Shown piece by piece: positions 45,385-54,271 of a stretch of DNA of 64,000 nt. The notes beneath the pieces were generated by a model. That model was not told the origin of the DNA. It worked only from the letters and a program-made list of their open reading frames with translations, and made no database searches. This DNA comes from Caulobacteraceae bacterium. GTDB lineage: Bacteria; Pseudomonadota; Alphaproteobacteria; Caulobacterales; Caulobacteraceae. The stretch spans positions 1 through 64,000 of the forward strand of contig CANJLK010000012.1 in assembly GCA_947475465.1 (NCBI GenBank). The letters are read 5' to 3'. The position numbers and the translations under genes were made by a program. Positions within the stretch are counted from its first letter, which is position 1. Every line of letters starts with the position of its first letter.

Positions 45385-45415
45385 CTCCGGACGGCCACCC
45401 GCCCGGAGTCAGTGG
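45378..45415. terminator. bidirectional stem-loop between dnaE2 and serA
   Basis: CCACTGACTCCGG (45378-45390) and CCGGAGTCAGTGG (45403-45415) form a perfect 13-base stem around a 12-base loop. The left arm contains the dnaE2 stop codon, and the right arm ends nine bases before the convergent serA stop. There is no T tract, so termination may need Rho or rely on the stem. Confidence 0.65.
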
Positions 45416-45424
45416 ATCTGGTCT

Positions 45425-46999
45425 TCAGAACACCAGGGTGCGGGCTTCCTTGACGTTGGGCAGGGCCTGGATCTTGGCCAGCAGGCCCTCGGCCGGGGCC
45501 TGGTCGATGCCCACGAGTGCGATGGCGTCGTCGCCCGCCGAGACGCGGCCCAGGTTGAAGGTCGCGATATTGACACCGGCCTCGGCCAGGAGACCGCCCA
45601 GGTTGCCGATGAAGCCCGGCTTATCGAGGTTGTTGACATAGAGCATGGTCGGGCCGAACGGCGCGTCCAGGTCCATGCCCTTGACCTCGACCACCCGCGG
45701 CGTCCCGGCCAGCACCGAGCCCGCGAAGGACCGCTTGCCCTTTTCCGTGGTGACCGTGATCCGCATCAGGCTCTCGTAGATCGGGCTGTCGTCCTGGCGG
45801 CTCTCGGAGACGGTGATGCCGCGCTCCTTGGCCACGGCCGGCGCGGAGACCATGTTCACCTCGGCCAGCATGGGACGCATGACGCCGGCCAGTGCGGCCG
45901 CGGTCAGCGGCTTGGCGTTCAGGGCCGCGATGTCGCCCTCGTAGGCGATGTCGATGGCCTTGATGCCGAAGTCGACCATCTGGCCGGCGAAGGCGCCGAG
46001 CTTCTCCGCCAGCGCGATGAACGGCTTCAGGCGCGGCGCTTCTTCCGCGGTGACCGACGGGCTGTTCAGGGCGTTGGTGACGGCCCCGGTCAGCAGGTAG
46101 TCGCTGATCTGTTCTGCGACCTGCAGGGCGACATTCTCCTGGGCCTCGTTGGTCGAGGCGCCCAGGTGGGGCGTGGCCACGAAGTTCGGCGCCCCGAAAA
46201 GCACGTTCTCCTTGGCCGGCTCGGTGACGAAGACGTCGAAGCCGGCGCCGCCGACCTGTCCGCTTTCCAGGGCCGCGCGCAGCGCCGCCTCGTCCACCAG
46301 GCCGCCGCGGGCGCAGTTGACGATCATCACGCCCTTCTTGGTCTTAGCGAGGTTCTCGGCCGACAGAATGTTGCGGGTCTTGTCGGTGAGCGGCGTGTGA
46401 AGGCTGATCAGGTCGGCGCGGGCCAGCAGATCGTCCAACTCGACCTTCTCCACGCCCATGGCGACCGCGCGTTCCGGCGACAGGAAAGGGTCATAGGCCA
46501 CGACTTTCATCTTCAGGCCGAGCGCCCGGTCGGCGACGATGGAGCCGATGTTGCCGGCCCCGATCAAGCCCAGGGTCTTCCCGTAAAGCTCCACGCCCAT
46601 GAAGCGGTTCTTCTCCCACTTGCCGGCCTGGGTGGAGGCGTCGGCGGCGGGCATCTGGCGGGCCAGGGCGAACATCATGGCGATGGCATGCTCGGCGGTG
46701 GTGATCGAGTTGCCGAAGGGGGTGTTCATCACCACGATGCCGGCGGCCGTGGCGGCGGGAATGTCGATATTGTCGACGCCGATCCCGGCGCGGCCGATGA
46801 CCTTCAGATTGGTCGCCGCGGCGATGACGTCCTTGTTGGGCTTGGTGTCGGAGCGGACAACCAGACCGTCATAGTCGCCGATGATCTTGATCAGATCGTC
46901 CTTGGAAAGGCCGGTCTTCACATCGGCGTCGACACCGCGTTGGCGGAAGATATCGATGGCGGCGGGGCTGAGGCTGTCGGCGATGAGAACGCGGGGCAT
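45425..46999 (-). CDS. serA: D-3-phosphoglycerate dehydrogenase
   Basis: A 524-residue enzyme of the long type, catalysing the first step of serine synthesis (3-phosphoglycerate to 3-phosphohydroxypyruvate with NAD). The NAD-binding motif is LGLIGAGNIGSIVADRA, the catalytic region KKGVMIVNCARGGLVDE and HLGASTNEAQ include the catalytic histidine, and the C-terminal third has an allosteric substrate-binding domain and an ACT domain (KPGFIGNLGGLLAEAGVNI), so serine feedback is likely. ATG 46999 has GGAGATCCC before it. It lies 78 bases downstream of serC and is likely in the same operon. Confidence 0.96.
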   Translation of the reverse strand: MPRVLIADSLSPAAIDIFRQRGVDADVKTGLSKDDLIKIIGDYDGLVVRSDTKPNKDVIAAATNLKVIGRAGIGVDNIDIPAATAAGIVVMNTPFGNSITTAEHAIAMMFALARQMPAADASTQAGKWEKNRFMGVELYGKTLGLIGAGNIGSIVADRALGLKMKVVAYDPFLSPERAVAMGVEKVELDDLLARADLISLHTPLTDKTRNILSAENLAKTKKGVMIVNCARGGLVDEAALRAALESGQVGGAGFDVFVTEPAKENVLFGAPNFVATPHLGASTNEAQENVALQVAEQISDYLLTGAVTNALNSPSVTAEEAPRLKPFIALAEKLGAFAGQMVDFGIKAIDIAYEGDIAALNAKPLTAAALAGVMRPMLAEVNMVSAPAVAKERGITVSESRQDDSPIYESLMRITVTTEKGKRSFAGSVLAGTPRVVEVKGMDLDAPFGPTMLYVNNLDKPGFIGNLGGLLAEAGVNIATFNLGRVSAGDDAIALVGIDQAPAEGLLAKIQALPNVKEARTLVF

Positions 47000-47077
47000 T
47001 GGGATCTCCATTGGGAGAGAGCCCTCTACGGCGTCGGCCGCGGAGGGACTGATTTCAGGATTTGACGAGGCGCCGCC

Positions 47078-48244
47078 CTAGGCGGCTTGCAGTTCGGCCG
47101 AGACGGTGGCGAAGGCCCAGTCAAGCCAGGGCGTCAGCGCGTCGAGATCCGACGTGTCGACCGTGGCGCCGCACCAGATCCGAAGGCCGGCCGGGGCGTC
47201 GCGATAACCGCCGATGTCGAGGGCCACGCCCTCCTTCTCCAGGAGCGCCGCAAGCTTCTTGGCAAAGTCGGCCTGGGCGTCGTCGGAAAGGGCGGCGATC
47301 GCCGGATCGACAACCTTCAGGCACACGGACGTGTTGGAGCGGATCGCCTTGCTCTCGGCCAGGAAGTCGACCCAGGCGGTCTTGTCGACCCAGGCTTCCA
47401 GGACGGCCAGGTTGGCGTCGGCCCGGCGCTGCATCTCGGCCAGGCCGCCGATGCCCTCGGCCCACTTGAGCGCATCGACCGCGTCTTCCACGGCCAGCAT
47501 GGAGGGCGTGTTGATGGTCGCGCCCTCGAACAGGTCGAGCGTGACCTTGCCGGCCTTGGTCATGCGGAACAGCTTCGGCATCGGCCAGGGGGGCGTGTAG
47601 CTCTCCAGCCGGGCAACCGCGCGGGGCGACAGGATCAGCATCCCGTGCGCGCCCTCCCCGCCCAGGGCCTTCTGCCAGGAGAAGGTCACCACATCGAGCT
47701 TGGTCCAGTCGAGGGCCTGGGCGAAGGCGGCGCTGGTGGCGTCGCAGATCACGATGCCTTCACGGTCGGCGGCGATGAAATCTGCATTGGGCACGCGCAC
47801 GCCGGAGGTCGTGCCGTTCCAGGTGAAGACCAGGTCGGCGTCTCTGCGGACCTTCGTCAGGTCCGGGAGCTTGCCGTAGGGCGCGTCCAGCACCTCGGCC
47901 TCGATCTTCAGCTGCTTGGTCACGTCGGTGACCCAGTCCTTGCCGAAGCTTTCGAAGGCCAGCAGCTGCACGGGCCGCTGACCGAGCATGGACCACATGG
48001 CCATCTCGACGGCGCCGGTGTCAGAGCCCGGGACGATGCCGATCAGGAAGTCGTCGGGAACCTCGAGCACGTCGCGGGTGCGATCGATGGCTTCCTTCAG
48101 GCGCGCCTTGCCCAACTTGGAGCGGTGCGAGCGCCCAAGGACGGCATTTTGGAGATTTTCGGGGGCCCAGCCGGGGCGCTTTGCGCAGGGGCCGGAAGAG
48201 AATTCGGGGCGTGCCGGCCGCATGGCCGGTTTGGCGGTGGTCAT
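47078..48244 (-). CDS. serC: phosphoserine transaminase
   Basis: A 388-residue PLP-dependent class V aminotransferase that makes phosphoserine from phosphohydroxypyruvate. The PLP lysine is K192 in [11 protein letters not shown]. The opening [15 protein letters not shown] and [14 protein letters not shown] are typical of the alphaproteobacterial SerC group. ATG 48244 has GGGAG eight bases upstream. A structured leader of about 75-100 bases precedes it. Together with serA it supplies serine; no serB is in the window. Confidence 0.95.
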   Translation of the reverse strand: MTTAKPAMRPARPEFSSGPCAKRPGWAPENLQNAVLGRSHRSKLGKARLKEAIDRTRDVLEVPDDFLIGIVPGSDTGAVEMAMWSMLGQRPVQLLAFESFGKDWVTDVTKQLKIEAEVLDAPYGKLPDLTKVRRDADLVFTWNGTTSGVRVPNADFIAADREGIVICDATSAAFAQALDWTKLDVVTFSWQKALGGEGAHGMLILSPRAVARLESYTPPWPMPKLFRMTKAGKVTLDLFEGATINTPSMLAVEDAVDALKWAEGIGGLAEMQRRADANLAVLEAWVDKTAWVDFLAESKAIRSNTSVCLKVVDPAIAALSDDAQADFAKKLAALLEKEGVALDIGGYRDAPAGLRIWCGATVDTSDLDALTPWLDWAFATVSAELQAA

Positions 48245-48252
48245 AGCGATGT

Positions 48253-48321
48253 CTCCCATCCTTACAGATGGACTGCGCCCCGTTGGGGGGGCGTGGCCCG
48301 CCGCGCAAAGACCCGTCTTTG
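48253..48321 (-). ncRNA. structured 5' leader of serC (serC-motif-like element)
   Basis: On the minus strand three hairpins precede serC: CAAAGA/TCTTTG with a CGGG tetraloop (48306-48321), CGCCCC/GGGGCG (48276-48293), and CCATC/GATGG with loop TGTAAG (48256-48271). The 3' arm of the last one overlaps the Shine-Dalgarno GGGAG (48253-48257). A conserved serC RNA motif upstream of serC-serA in alphaproteobacteria is known from comparative genomics, with its last hairpin near the start codon. Match to that motif is inferred from position and shape, not from alignment. Confidence 0.5.
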
Positions 48322-48367
48322 GCCGATTGGGCAAGCAGAAATTTGCGGAGCGGCCGTTTGGCGCGGG

Positions 48368-48817
48368 TCAGCCGGCCTTGGCGGCGGCGGCCTTGGCCGC
48401 CCGGATCCGGCCCAGCCACGACATCGTCGTGCCGGCCACCAGGCACACCATGATGAGGCCGAACTGGATGTTGTTGATCACCGAGAACAGGTGGTCGCCC
48501 ACCCGCCGCTCGGTGACGAAGTAGTAGGCGTGAAGCGAGAACTGCGCGCCGTAGAGGAGCATGGCCAGTCCAAGCCAGGGGCTGCCATAGATCACCGTGA
48601 CCACCAGCAACAGCGCCGCCGCCAGACCGTCGTTGATCAATCGGGGCACAAGATCGTCGCGTCGGCCGGTCATGTGCATGACCACCGCGCCGATCGCGAA
48701 GTTCATCAGGATGATGAGCGCAGCATATCGCTCCGCCCGGCCGCCCTTCCACAGGGCATAGGCACAGGCGGTCAGGCCAAACAGCAACAGGGCTTGGACT
48801 AGAGTGGATGCAGGCAT
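48368..48817 (-). CDS. small integral membrane protein of unknown function
   Basis: A 149-residue protein with four predicted membrane helices (about 5-20, 33-52, 62-95 and 108-130) and a basic C-terminal tail RIRAAKAAAAKAG. I do not recognise a family. Short polar links such as HMTGRRDDLVPR join helices. It is upstream of serC on the same strand with about 120 bases between, so it may be co-transcribed. A perfect 12-base inverted repeat that contains its ribosome-binding sequence (AGGGG) ends four bases before the ATG. Confidence 0.7.
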   Translation of the reverse strand: MPASTLVQALLLFGLTACAYALWKGGRAERYAALIILMNFAIGAVVMHMTGRRDDLVPRLINDGLAAALLLVVTVIYGSPWLGLAMLLYGAQFSLHAYYFVTERRVGDHLFSVINNIQFGLIMVCLVAGTTMSWLGRIRAAKAAAAKAG

Positions 48818-48820
48818 AGC

Positions 48821-48854
48821 GCTGCACCCCTAGTACCTTCCAGGGGTGCAGCGT
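48821..48854 (-). promoter_or_regulatory. inverted repeat over the ribosome-binding site of the membrane-protein gene
   Basis: CGCTGCACCCCT (48821-48832) pairs perfectly with AGGGGTGCAGCG (48843-48854) around ten bases. On the minus strand the 3' arm carries AGGGG ten bases before ATG 48817. It could end the transcript of the upstream gene or mask the ribosome-binding site. Confidence 0.5.
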
Positions 48855-48881
48855 TAGTTAAAGTCTCGATAGATGATGGTT

Positions 48882-49217
48882 TCAGCCGGCCTTGCGCATG
48901 GTGGCGGGGGCCGCTTCTTCCTTCGCGAGGAACTTGTCCGCGAAGTCCATCTTGGTGCGGATGCCAAGGCGTAGCTTGGCTTCGTTCAGTTCGTTGTGCA
49001 CGCCGACCATGGCGGTGCGGGCTTCGCTGAGGGCCTTGATGGCGTCCATCAGCTTCGCCTGTGTCTCGTCAGCGAACACCATCGAGGCGTTCACATCCTT
49101 ACGAGCCCGGAGCATTTCGCTCATCAATTCTGAGGCTTCCACGAGGGCCCCATCGACAGCAGCTTCGGTCACGAAGAGCTTCTTCGCCACGCGCTGCGCT
49201 ACAAACGCCTTTTCCAT
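48882..49217 (-). CDS. small helical protein of unknown function
   Basis: A 111-residue protein, all-alpha by composition, with heptad-like segments (about 20-95: EASELMSEMLRARKDV and AIKALSEARTAMVGVHNELNEA) that could form a coiled coil or four-helix bundle. It has no signal peptide or membrane helix. I do not recognise a named family. ATG 49217 follows GGGGAT; an upstream start would add ten residues. Its AT-rich upstream region has CtrA-like motifs and a GATTC site, which hints at cell-cycle control. A role in motility, chemotaxis or development is only a guess. Confidence 0.72.
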   Translation of the reverse strand: MEKAFVAQRVAKKLFVTEAAVDGALVEASELMSEMLRARKDVNASMVFADETQAKLMDAIKALSEARTAMVGVHNELNEAKLRLGIRTKMDFADKFLAKEEAAPATMRKAG

Positions 49218-49255
49218 AGGTAATCCCCAAACTTGGTGAACAGCCACAATTCACG

Positions 49256-49312
49256 GTAAATACAAGATTAAGATACTCGCAACCGATTCATGGGTTGTTA
49301 ACCATAAATTTC
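49256..49312. promoter_or_regulatory. AT-rich divergent region with CtrA-like sites
   Basis: On the minus strand 49256-49271 reads TTAATCTTGTATTTAC, one mismatch from the CtrA consensus TTAA-N7-TTAAC. On the plus strand 49298-49312 reads TTAACCATAAATTTC, another partial match. A GATTC CcrM methylation site is at 49285-49289. The segment lies between the small helical protein gene and the hybrid kinase. Confidence 0.35.
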
Positions 49313-49457
49313 TCCCCGGGCGGTTGTGTCTGTGCTCAAAATGGCACACTTTTCGCCTTTCAGGGGGTGTCAGGAAGCCCCTTCGGAGGTGGGGCGGGAA
49401 GCGAACCGTTAGGATTGTTCCGCTATGTGAAGGGTCCGTGCCGCTCTTGCGAACCCG

Positions 49458-51341
49458 ATGACCGAACCCTCCGCCACCGCTCCGACCGCTACCTTCCATG
49501 CCCGCATCGCCGGCGTCGGCCTTGTGACGACGGTGGTCGTGCTTCTGGCCGCCTGCCTGACGTTCATGCTGCAGCAATGGGCCGTCGCGCGGACCCAGTC
49601 GCACCAGATGTACGCGAGCCTCGCGGAGATTACCGCCACGACGGCCGGCCCGGCGCTGGCCGCGGGCGATCTGGCTGATATCCGGGCGCCGGTCGCCGCG
49701 CTTCGCGCCAGCAAGAATATCGAGGCCGCCCAACTGGCCGACAAGGATGGCCGCGTCGTGGCCGCCTTTGGCCAGTCGCCCCCCACCCTGTCGCCCGACC
49801 ATGAGGCCATCCAGACCGATGTCACGGTCGATGGACAGAAGGTGGGCCACCTGAGCCTCACCGTGCGCCGGCCCCTGCTCAAAGCGCTGCTGCCGCAGTT
49901 TATAGCGCTTACGGCCGCCCTGCTGTTCGGCGGGGTGGGCGTGGCCCTGTTCCTGGCCCGTGGCATGGCCCATCGGGTGATCGCGCCGGTCCTAACGCTG
50001 TCGGAGGCCATGCGCGAGGTCGCCGAGGGCGGGAGCTTCGAGCCGGTGGAGGTCAAGGCCCAGGATGCGCTGTTCCGCCGCCTCTCCATCAGCTTCAACC
50101 ACCTGCTGGCCAAGCTGGGCGAGCGCGAGGACGACCTGAAGGCCGCGATGCATGACCTCGAGACCGCGCGAGACGCCGCCAACGCCGCCAACGTCCTGAA
50201 GACCCAGTTCCTGGCCAATATGAGCCACGAGATCCGCACGCCGCTCAATGGCGTCCTGGCCATGGCCGAGGTTATGGCCATGGGCGAGCTGGGGCCGGTC
50301 CAGCGCGACCGGCTGGCGATCATCCGTCAGTCCGGCAGCCTGCTCCTGGCCGTGCTCAATGACGTGCTCGATCTGTCCAAGATCGAAGCGGGCAAGCTCT
50401 CGCTGGTCGAGGAGGACTTCGAGCTTGAGCCGACCTTCGCCTCGACCGCAGAGACCTTCTCGGTGCTCGCCAAGGGCAAGGGCCTGAAGTTCCGCCTGAA
50501 GATCTCCAAGGCGGCCCAGGGGTGGTGGCGGGGCGACGCCGACCGGCTGCGCCAGATCGTCGGCAATCTCCTGTCCAACGCCGTCAAGTTCACGCCGAAC
50601 GGCTCTGTGGAAGCCTCCATCGATGTCAACGACGTCACCGGCTCCCTCAGGATGGTCGTGCGCGACACGGGCGTCGGGATCGCGGCCGAGAAGCTGCCGG
50701 CCCTGTTCGAGAAATTCACCCAGGCGGACAATTCGGCGACACGCCGGTTCGGTGGCACCGGCCTGGGCCTGGCGATCTGCCGTGAGCTGACCCAGATGAT
50801 GGGCGGCTCGATCGACGTGGAGAGCCGCGAGGGCCATGGCTCTACCTTTACGGTCGAACTGCCCCTGGGCCGGGGCGCCGCCAGCAGCCTGGGCGCCGAC
50901 GCCCAGCCGCAGGGCCACGAGGGGAATCTGCGGCTGCTGGCAGCCGAGGACAACCCGACGAACCAGCAGGTCCTGGCCGCGGTCATGGAGTCCCTGGGCA
51001 TCGACATCGACATCGTCGCGGACGGCAAGCAGGCGGTCGAAGCCTGGCGGGTCGGCGGATACGACCTGATCCTGATGGACATCCAGATGCCGGTCATGGA
51101 CGGCATCGACGCGGCGCGCGCGATCCGCGAACGGGAGCGGACGGAGAACCGCCGCCGCACACCGATCGTGGCGCTCACCGCCAACGCGCTCACCCACCAG
51201 GTCCAGGAATATCTGGCGGCGGGCATGGACGATCACGTCGCCAAGCCCATCGAGATCGCCAAGCTCTATGAGGCGATCAGCGGCGCCTTGACCGCCGCGG
51301 CCACCGGCGGCCCGACCCGCGCCGCCACCCGCGCGGCCTGA
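49458..51341 (+). CDS. hybrid sensor histidine kinase/response regulator
   Basis: A 627-residue membrane kinase. Helix 1 (about 17-40) and helix 2 (about 150-172) flank a periplasmic sensor domain of about 110 residues. A HAMP-like region (to about 225), HisKA with H257 in MSHEIRTPLNG, and an HATPase_c domain (about 310-480; RQIVGNLLSNAVKFT, DTGVGI, GTGLGLAI) follow. A receiver domain is at the C-terminus (about 490-615) with D541 in LILMDIQMP. No Hpt or separate regulator lies nearby, so it is an orphan phosphorelay component. The ATG follows a weak site. It is divergent from the small helical protein. Confidence 0.92.
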   Translation: MTEPSATAPTATFHARIAGVGLVTTVVVLLAACLTFMLQQWAVARTQSHQMYASLAEITATTAGPALAAGDLADIRAPVAALRASKNIEAAQLADKDGRVVAAFGQSPPTLSPDHEAIQTDVTVDGQKVGHLSLTVRRPLLKALLPQFIALTAALLFGGVGVALFLARGMAHRVIAPVLTLSEAMREVAEGGSFEPVEVKAQDALFRRLSISFNHLLAKLGEREDDLKAAMHDLETARDAANAANVLKTQFLANMSHEIRTPLNGVLAMAEVMAMGELGPVQRDRLAIIRQSGSLLLAVLNDVLDLSKIEAGKLSLVEEDFELEPTFASTAETFSVLAKGKGLKFRLKISKAAQGWWRGDADRLRQIVGNLLSNAVKFTPNGSVEASIDVNDVTGSLRMVVRDTGVGIAAEKLPALFEKFTQADNSATRRFGGTGLGLAICRELTQMMGGSIDVESREGHGSTFTVELPLGRGAASSLGADAQPQGHEGNLRLLAAEDNPTNQQVLAAVMESLGIDIDIVADGKQAVEAWRVGGYDLILMDIQMPVMDGIDAARAIRERERTENRRRTPIVALTANALTHQVQEYLAAGMDDHVAKPIEIAKLYEAISGALTAAATGGPTRAATRAA

Positions 51342-51481
51342 GGCGGCGGGCGCCCTTTCGGGGCGGACACGAAGCTGAACCTTGCACAACGACGGGATCA
51401 GACTGCCGTCATCGCCGTTGTGGTTCTCTGTGACCCATGAGGCCGGGATGTCCGGCTTCGACGGTTCAAGGAGGACCAGTC

Positions 51482-51883
51482 ATGAAGAAGATCCTGCTCT
51501 CGCTGACGGTCGCCGCGGCCTCCGCCCTGGCGCTGACGGCCACAGGCGCCTCGGCCCAGCCCTATGACATGCGTCACGACCGGCCGATGGCCGAACGCGG
51601 CAGCCAATGGGTCAGCATCAACGAACGTCAGGCCATGCTTGACCGTCGCATCGACCGCGGTCTGCGGGACGGTAGCCTCAACCGCCGGGAGGCCGGTCGC
51701 CTTCGGATGCAGTTCAACGACATCGCTCGCCTGGAAACCCGTTATCGGGTGGGCGGCCTCAGCAACTGGGAACGCGCTGACCTCGACCGCCGGTTCGACC
51801 GCCTGTCGTCCCGCATCCGGTCTGAGCGCCATGACGACCAGTACGGCTACGGATATGGCCACGAGCGCGATTGGCGCCGCTAA
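51482..51883 (+). CDS. secreted Arg/Asp-rich protein of unknown function
   Basis: A 133-residue exported protein. The signal peptide (about 1-25) ends at ASAQ. The mature part is highly charged and helical, with repeats such as ERQAMLDRRIDRGLRDGSL and ERADLDRRFDRLSSRI, and ends in a Tyr/Gly-rich tail (QYGYGYGHERDWRR). This resembles small alphaproteobacterial periplasmic proteins with an internal duplicated Arg/Asp helical unit; no activity is known. AAGGAGG lies nine bases before the ATG. A strong hairpin follows the stop, so it is a single-gene unit. Confidence 0.8.
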   Translation: MKKILLSLTVAAASALALTATGASAQPYDMRHDRPMAERGSQWVSINERQAMLDRRIDRGLRDGSLNRREAGRLRMQFNDIARLETRYRVGGLSNWERADLDRRFDRLSSRIRSERHDDQYGYGYGHERDWRR

Positions 51884-51905
51884 ACGACGGCCTTCAAAGC
51901 ATAGC

Positions 51906-51933
51906 GCCGCCCCCGGAGCGATCCGGGGGCGGC
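51906..51933. terminator. strong stem-loop between convergent genes
   Basis: GCCGCCCCCGGA (51906-51917) pairs perfectly with TCCGGGGGCGGC (51922-51933) around a GCGA tetraloop. It lies between the secreted protein gene and the convergent phzF-like gene. No T tract follows on either side. Confidence 0.7.
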
Positions 51934-51938
51934 TGCTG

Positions 51939-52757
51939 TCAGGGTGCGATCCTCAGGCGGCCTTCGACAACGGTCACCGCCTGGCCGCGCAGCAAGACCC
52001 TTTCGCCACGATATTCGCAATCAAGGTCGCCGCCCCGCCCGGGGTAGGCCTGATGGAACCGGATCCCGGGCCGCCCGAGCTTGCCCGCATAGAGCGGGGT
52101 CAGGATGCAATGGAGTGAGCCCGTCGCCGGATCCTCCGGTATGCCCGATCCCGGCGCGAAGAACCGGTCGACGACGTCATAGGGCCGGCCGGCGTCCGCC
52201 AGCGCCACCACCCCAACATTGCCCCGGCCGCCCGTGGCGTCGGTGGATATCTGCTTGATTGCCGCGAAGTCGGGCACAGCCCCGCGGACGGCGGCTTCGT
52301 CCTTCAGGACGGCGACCAGGAAGGCCCCGGCCCAGACCTCGACGGGGTCCACCCCCAGGGCTTCCGCGAGCCCTGCCGGCGGGTCGATCCGCGTGGGTGG
52401 TTGGGCGGGAAAATCCATCTCGTAGCCGTCGCCAGCCCGCCGGACCGTCAGGGCGCCGGAGTGGGTGTCGAATGTGATCAGGTTGGCGGCCACCCCCAGT
52501 TCGGTGAACAGCGCATGGGCAGAGGCCAGGGTGGCGTGGCCGCACAGCGGCACCTCCAGCGCCGGCGTGAACCACCGCAGGCCGAAGCAGGCCGGGTCGG
52601 CTGTTCTCAGCAGGAAGGCGGTCTCGGCCTGATTGTTCTCGGCGGCGAGGGTCTGCATCCATTGCGCCTGCGGCCAGGCCTCCGCCGGCTCCACCACGCA
52701 GGCCGGATTGCCCCGGAAGGCGGCGGTCGCGAAGGCGTCGATGGTCCACTGGCGCAC
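51939..52757 (-). CDS. PhzF family phenazine biosynthesis-like isomerase
   Basis: A 272-residue PhzF-fold protein of two similar domains. The catalytic glutamate region is [10 protein letters not shown] (about residue 45), preceded by [11 protein letters not shown], and the second domain has [15 protein letters not shown]. Most such proteins are isomerases or epimerases of unknown substrate, and no phenazine genes are present. GTG 52757 has GAGGAG eight bases upstream. It faces a strong hairpin at the convergent end. Nearest upstream is a nucleotidyltransferase-like gene on the same strand. Confidence 0.9.
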   Translation of the reverse strand: MRQWTIDAFATAAFRGNPACVVEPAEAWPQAQWMQTLAAENNQAETAFLLRTADPACFGLRWFTPALEVPLCGHATLASAHALFTELGVAANLITFDTHSGALTVRRAGDGYEMDFPAQPPTRIDPPAGLAEALGVDPVEVWAGAFLVAVLKDEAAVRGAVPDFAAIKQISTDATGGRGNVGVVALADAGRPYDVVDRFFAPGSGIPEDPATGSLHCILTPLYAGKLGRPGIRFHQAYPGRGGDLDCEYRGERVLLRGQAVTVVEGRLRIAP

Positions 52758-52815
52758 GGCAGGTCTCCTCGGAAGCGAGGCTTCAGATAGGCCGGCGCCG
52801 CGCGAAGGGAAGCGT

Positions 52816-53388
52816 CTATTCCGCCACAGTCACCTCAGGCCAGCGCGCGGTGACCGACGCGGCCGTGCGCGCGAAACCCGCCGTGACGCGGTTGGGATTG
52901 GGCCGCAGGCGCATGGCGAAAAGGTCCTCCAGCCCGAACGGGGCCAGGATCGTCAGCTGCCCGCCGACCTCAAGCCGCACGCCCACCGAAAACAGTGGGC
53001 AGACGAAACGGCCGAGCGCCTCGGTGGTGTCGACGAGCGGGGCATAGGCTTCGCCGAACTTGGCCTCGAACCACAGGTGGACGCGCGCCTGGTTTCGCAC
53101 CTCAACCATCTCGCGAAGCGGTGAGGAAAATGCGGCCGCGACCCGGCGGATGACCGCGTCCTCGGCCTCGTAGGAAATGTCGGACGCGTCGTAGTAGCCA
53201 AGGTCATAGTCCTTGATGCCGTAGTCCGCGTCGCGGCCGGTCAGGTGGTTCAGCACCCGCTGATAGATCGCGCCGGAGAAGATCACCCAGTCCGGCAGGT
53301 TGAGATCGCGGGCCGTCTCCAGCACCGTCATCAGGCTGGGCGAGGCCCGAAGGATGGCGTCCAGCCTGGCTTCCAGATTCCCCCTCAT
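52816..53388 (-). CDS. nucleotidyltransferase-like family protein (PF06042 type)
   Basis: A 190-residue protein of the family annotated as nucleotidyltransferase (COG3575). Recognised by [32 protein letters not shown], with the acidic pair likely binding metal, and [15 protein letters not shown]. The reaction is not known. It starts within the thiD stop (53385-53388), so the two are co-translated, though no functional link with thiamine is established. No signal peptide. Confidence 0.85.
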   Translation of the reverse strand: MRGNLEARLDAILRASPSLMTVLETARDLNLPDWVIFSGAIYQRVLNHLTGRDADYGIKDYDLGYYDASDISYEAEDAVIRRVAAAFSSPLREMVEVRNQARVHLWFEAKFGEAYAPLVDTTEALGRFVCPLFSVGVRLEVGGQLTILAPFGLEDLFAMRLRPNPNRVTAGFARTAASVTARWPEVTVAE

Positions 53389-54185
53389 GCCTTCCCCCTC
53401 AGCGGCCAGCCGTGATCCAGCGGGCCATGGCCGCGCCCCAGGCCCGGCGCGTTCAGCATGGCGCGGTGGACATAAGCCCAGGCCCGCGCCACGGCGGCTT
53501 CCAGCGACTGGCCCTGGGCCAGCCCCGTCGCGCAGGCAGACGCCAGGGTGCAGCCGGTGCCATGGGTGTGCCGCGTCTCGATCCGGTCGCCCTCGAAGCT
53601 GGTTTCGCCATAGGGGGTGATCAGCAGGTCGATGACGCGGGCGCCGGCGATATGGCCGCCCTTCATCAGGACCGCGCCGGCTCCGGCCGTCAGCAGGGCC
53701 TCGCCGGCCCTCCGCAGGTCATCGGTGGTTTCGACGGTCAGGCCGGTCAGTGCCTCGGCCTCAGGCGCATTGGGGGTCAGCAGGGCGGCCCGGGCGACCA
53801 GCAAACTGCGGACGGGGCCGACCGCCTCGTCGGCCAGCAGGCGCGCCCCGCCCTTGGCGACCATGACCGGGTCGATCACCGCCGGAAGACGGGCGTCGTC
53901 CAGGAGGTGGGCGACCATCTCGACGACCGCGGCGTCTCCCAGCATGCCGGTCTTGATGACGTCGGCGCCGATGTCGTCGAGCACCGCGCGGGCCTGAGCC
54001 TCGATGATGTCGGGGGCGACCGGCCAGGCGGCGCTGACGCCCAGGGTGTTCTGGACGGTGAGGGCGGTGACCGCCGTGGCCGCGTATCCGCCGAGCGCCG
54101 TGACGGTCTTGATGTCCGCCTGGATCCCCGCCCCGCCGCCAGAATCCGAACCGGCGATGATCAGCACTCTTCCAAGGGGCGGCAT
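53385..54185 (-). CDS. thiD: hydroxymethylpyrimidine/phosphomethylpyrimidine kinase
   Basis: A 266-residue ribokinase-fold enzyme that phosphorylates HMP and HMP-P in thiamine synthesis. The opening [19 protein letters not shown] and the C-terminal [17 protein letters not shown] anion hole are diagnostic. ATG 54185 is chosen at the conserved N-terminus although no good ribosome-binding site precedes it. No other thiamine genes and no TPP riboswitch are seen in its short leader. It overlaps the downstream nucleotidyltransferase-like gene by four bases. Confidence 0.95.
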   Translation of the reverse strand: MPPLGRVLIIAGSDSGGGAGIQADIKTVTALGGYAATAVTALTVQNTLGVSAAWPVAPDIIEAQARAVLDDIGADVIKTGMLGDAAVVEMVAHLLDDARLPAVIDPVMVAKGGARLLADEAVGPVRSLLVARAALLTPNAPEAEALTGLTVETTDDLRRAGEALLTAGAGAVLMKGGHIAGARVIDLLITPYGETSFEGDRIETRHTHGTGCTLASACATGLAQGQSLEAAVARAWAYVHRAMLNAPGLGRGHGPLDHGWPLRGKA

Positions 54186-54236
54186 GGCCCCGCGATAGCG
54201 CGGACCAGAGCGATTTGCATCGCTGAATAAAATTCC

Positions 54237-54268
54237 TTGACGGTTATATTTCTTTATTGTCATATATC
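54237..54268 (+). promoter_or_regulatory. AT-rich promoter of the ArsR gene
   Basis: TTGACG (54237-54242) is followed by AT-rich sequence with a possible -10 at 54261-54266 (CATATA) or 54263-54268 (TATATC). Transcription would start at or just before ATG 54272, so the message may be leaderless; no ribosome-binding site is visible. The AT-rich stretch may also be the ArsR operator. Confidence 0.4.
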
Positions 54269-54271
54269 AGC

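Noticed and set aside
54186..54271. A TPP riboswitch before thiD
   Set aside because: The leader is too short and lacks the conserved TPP-aptamer cores.
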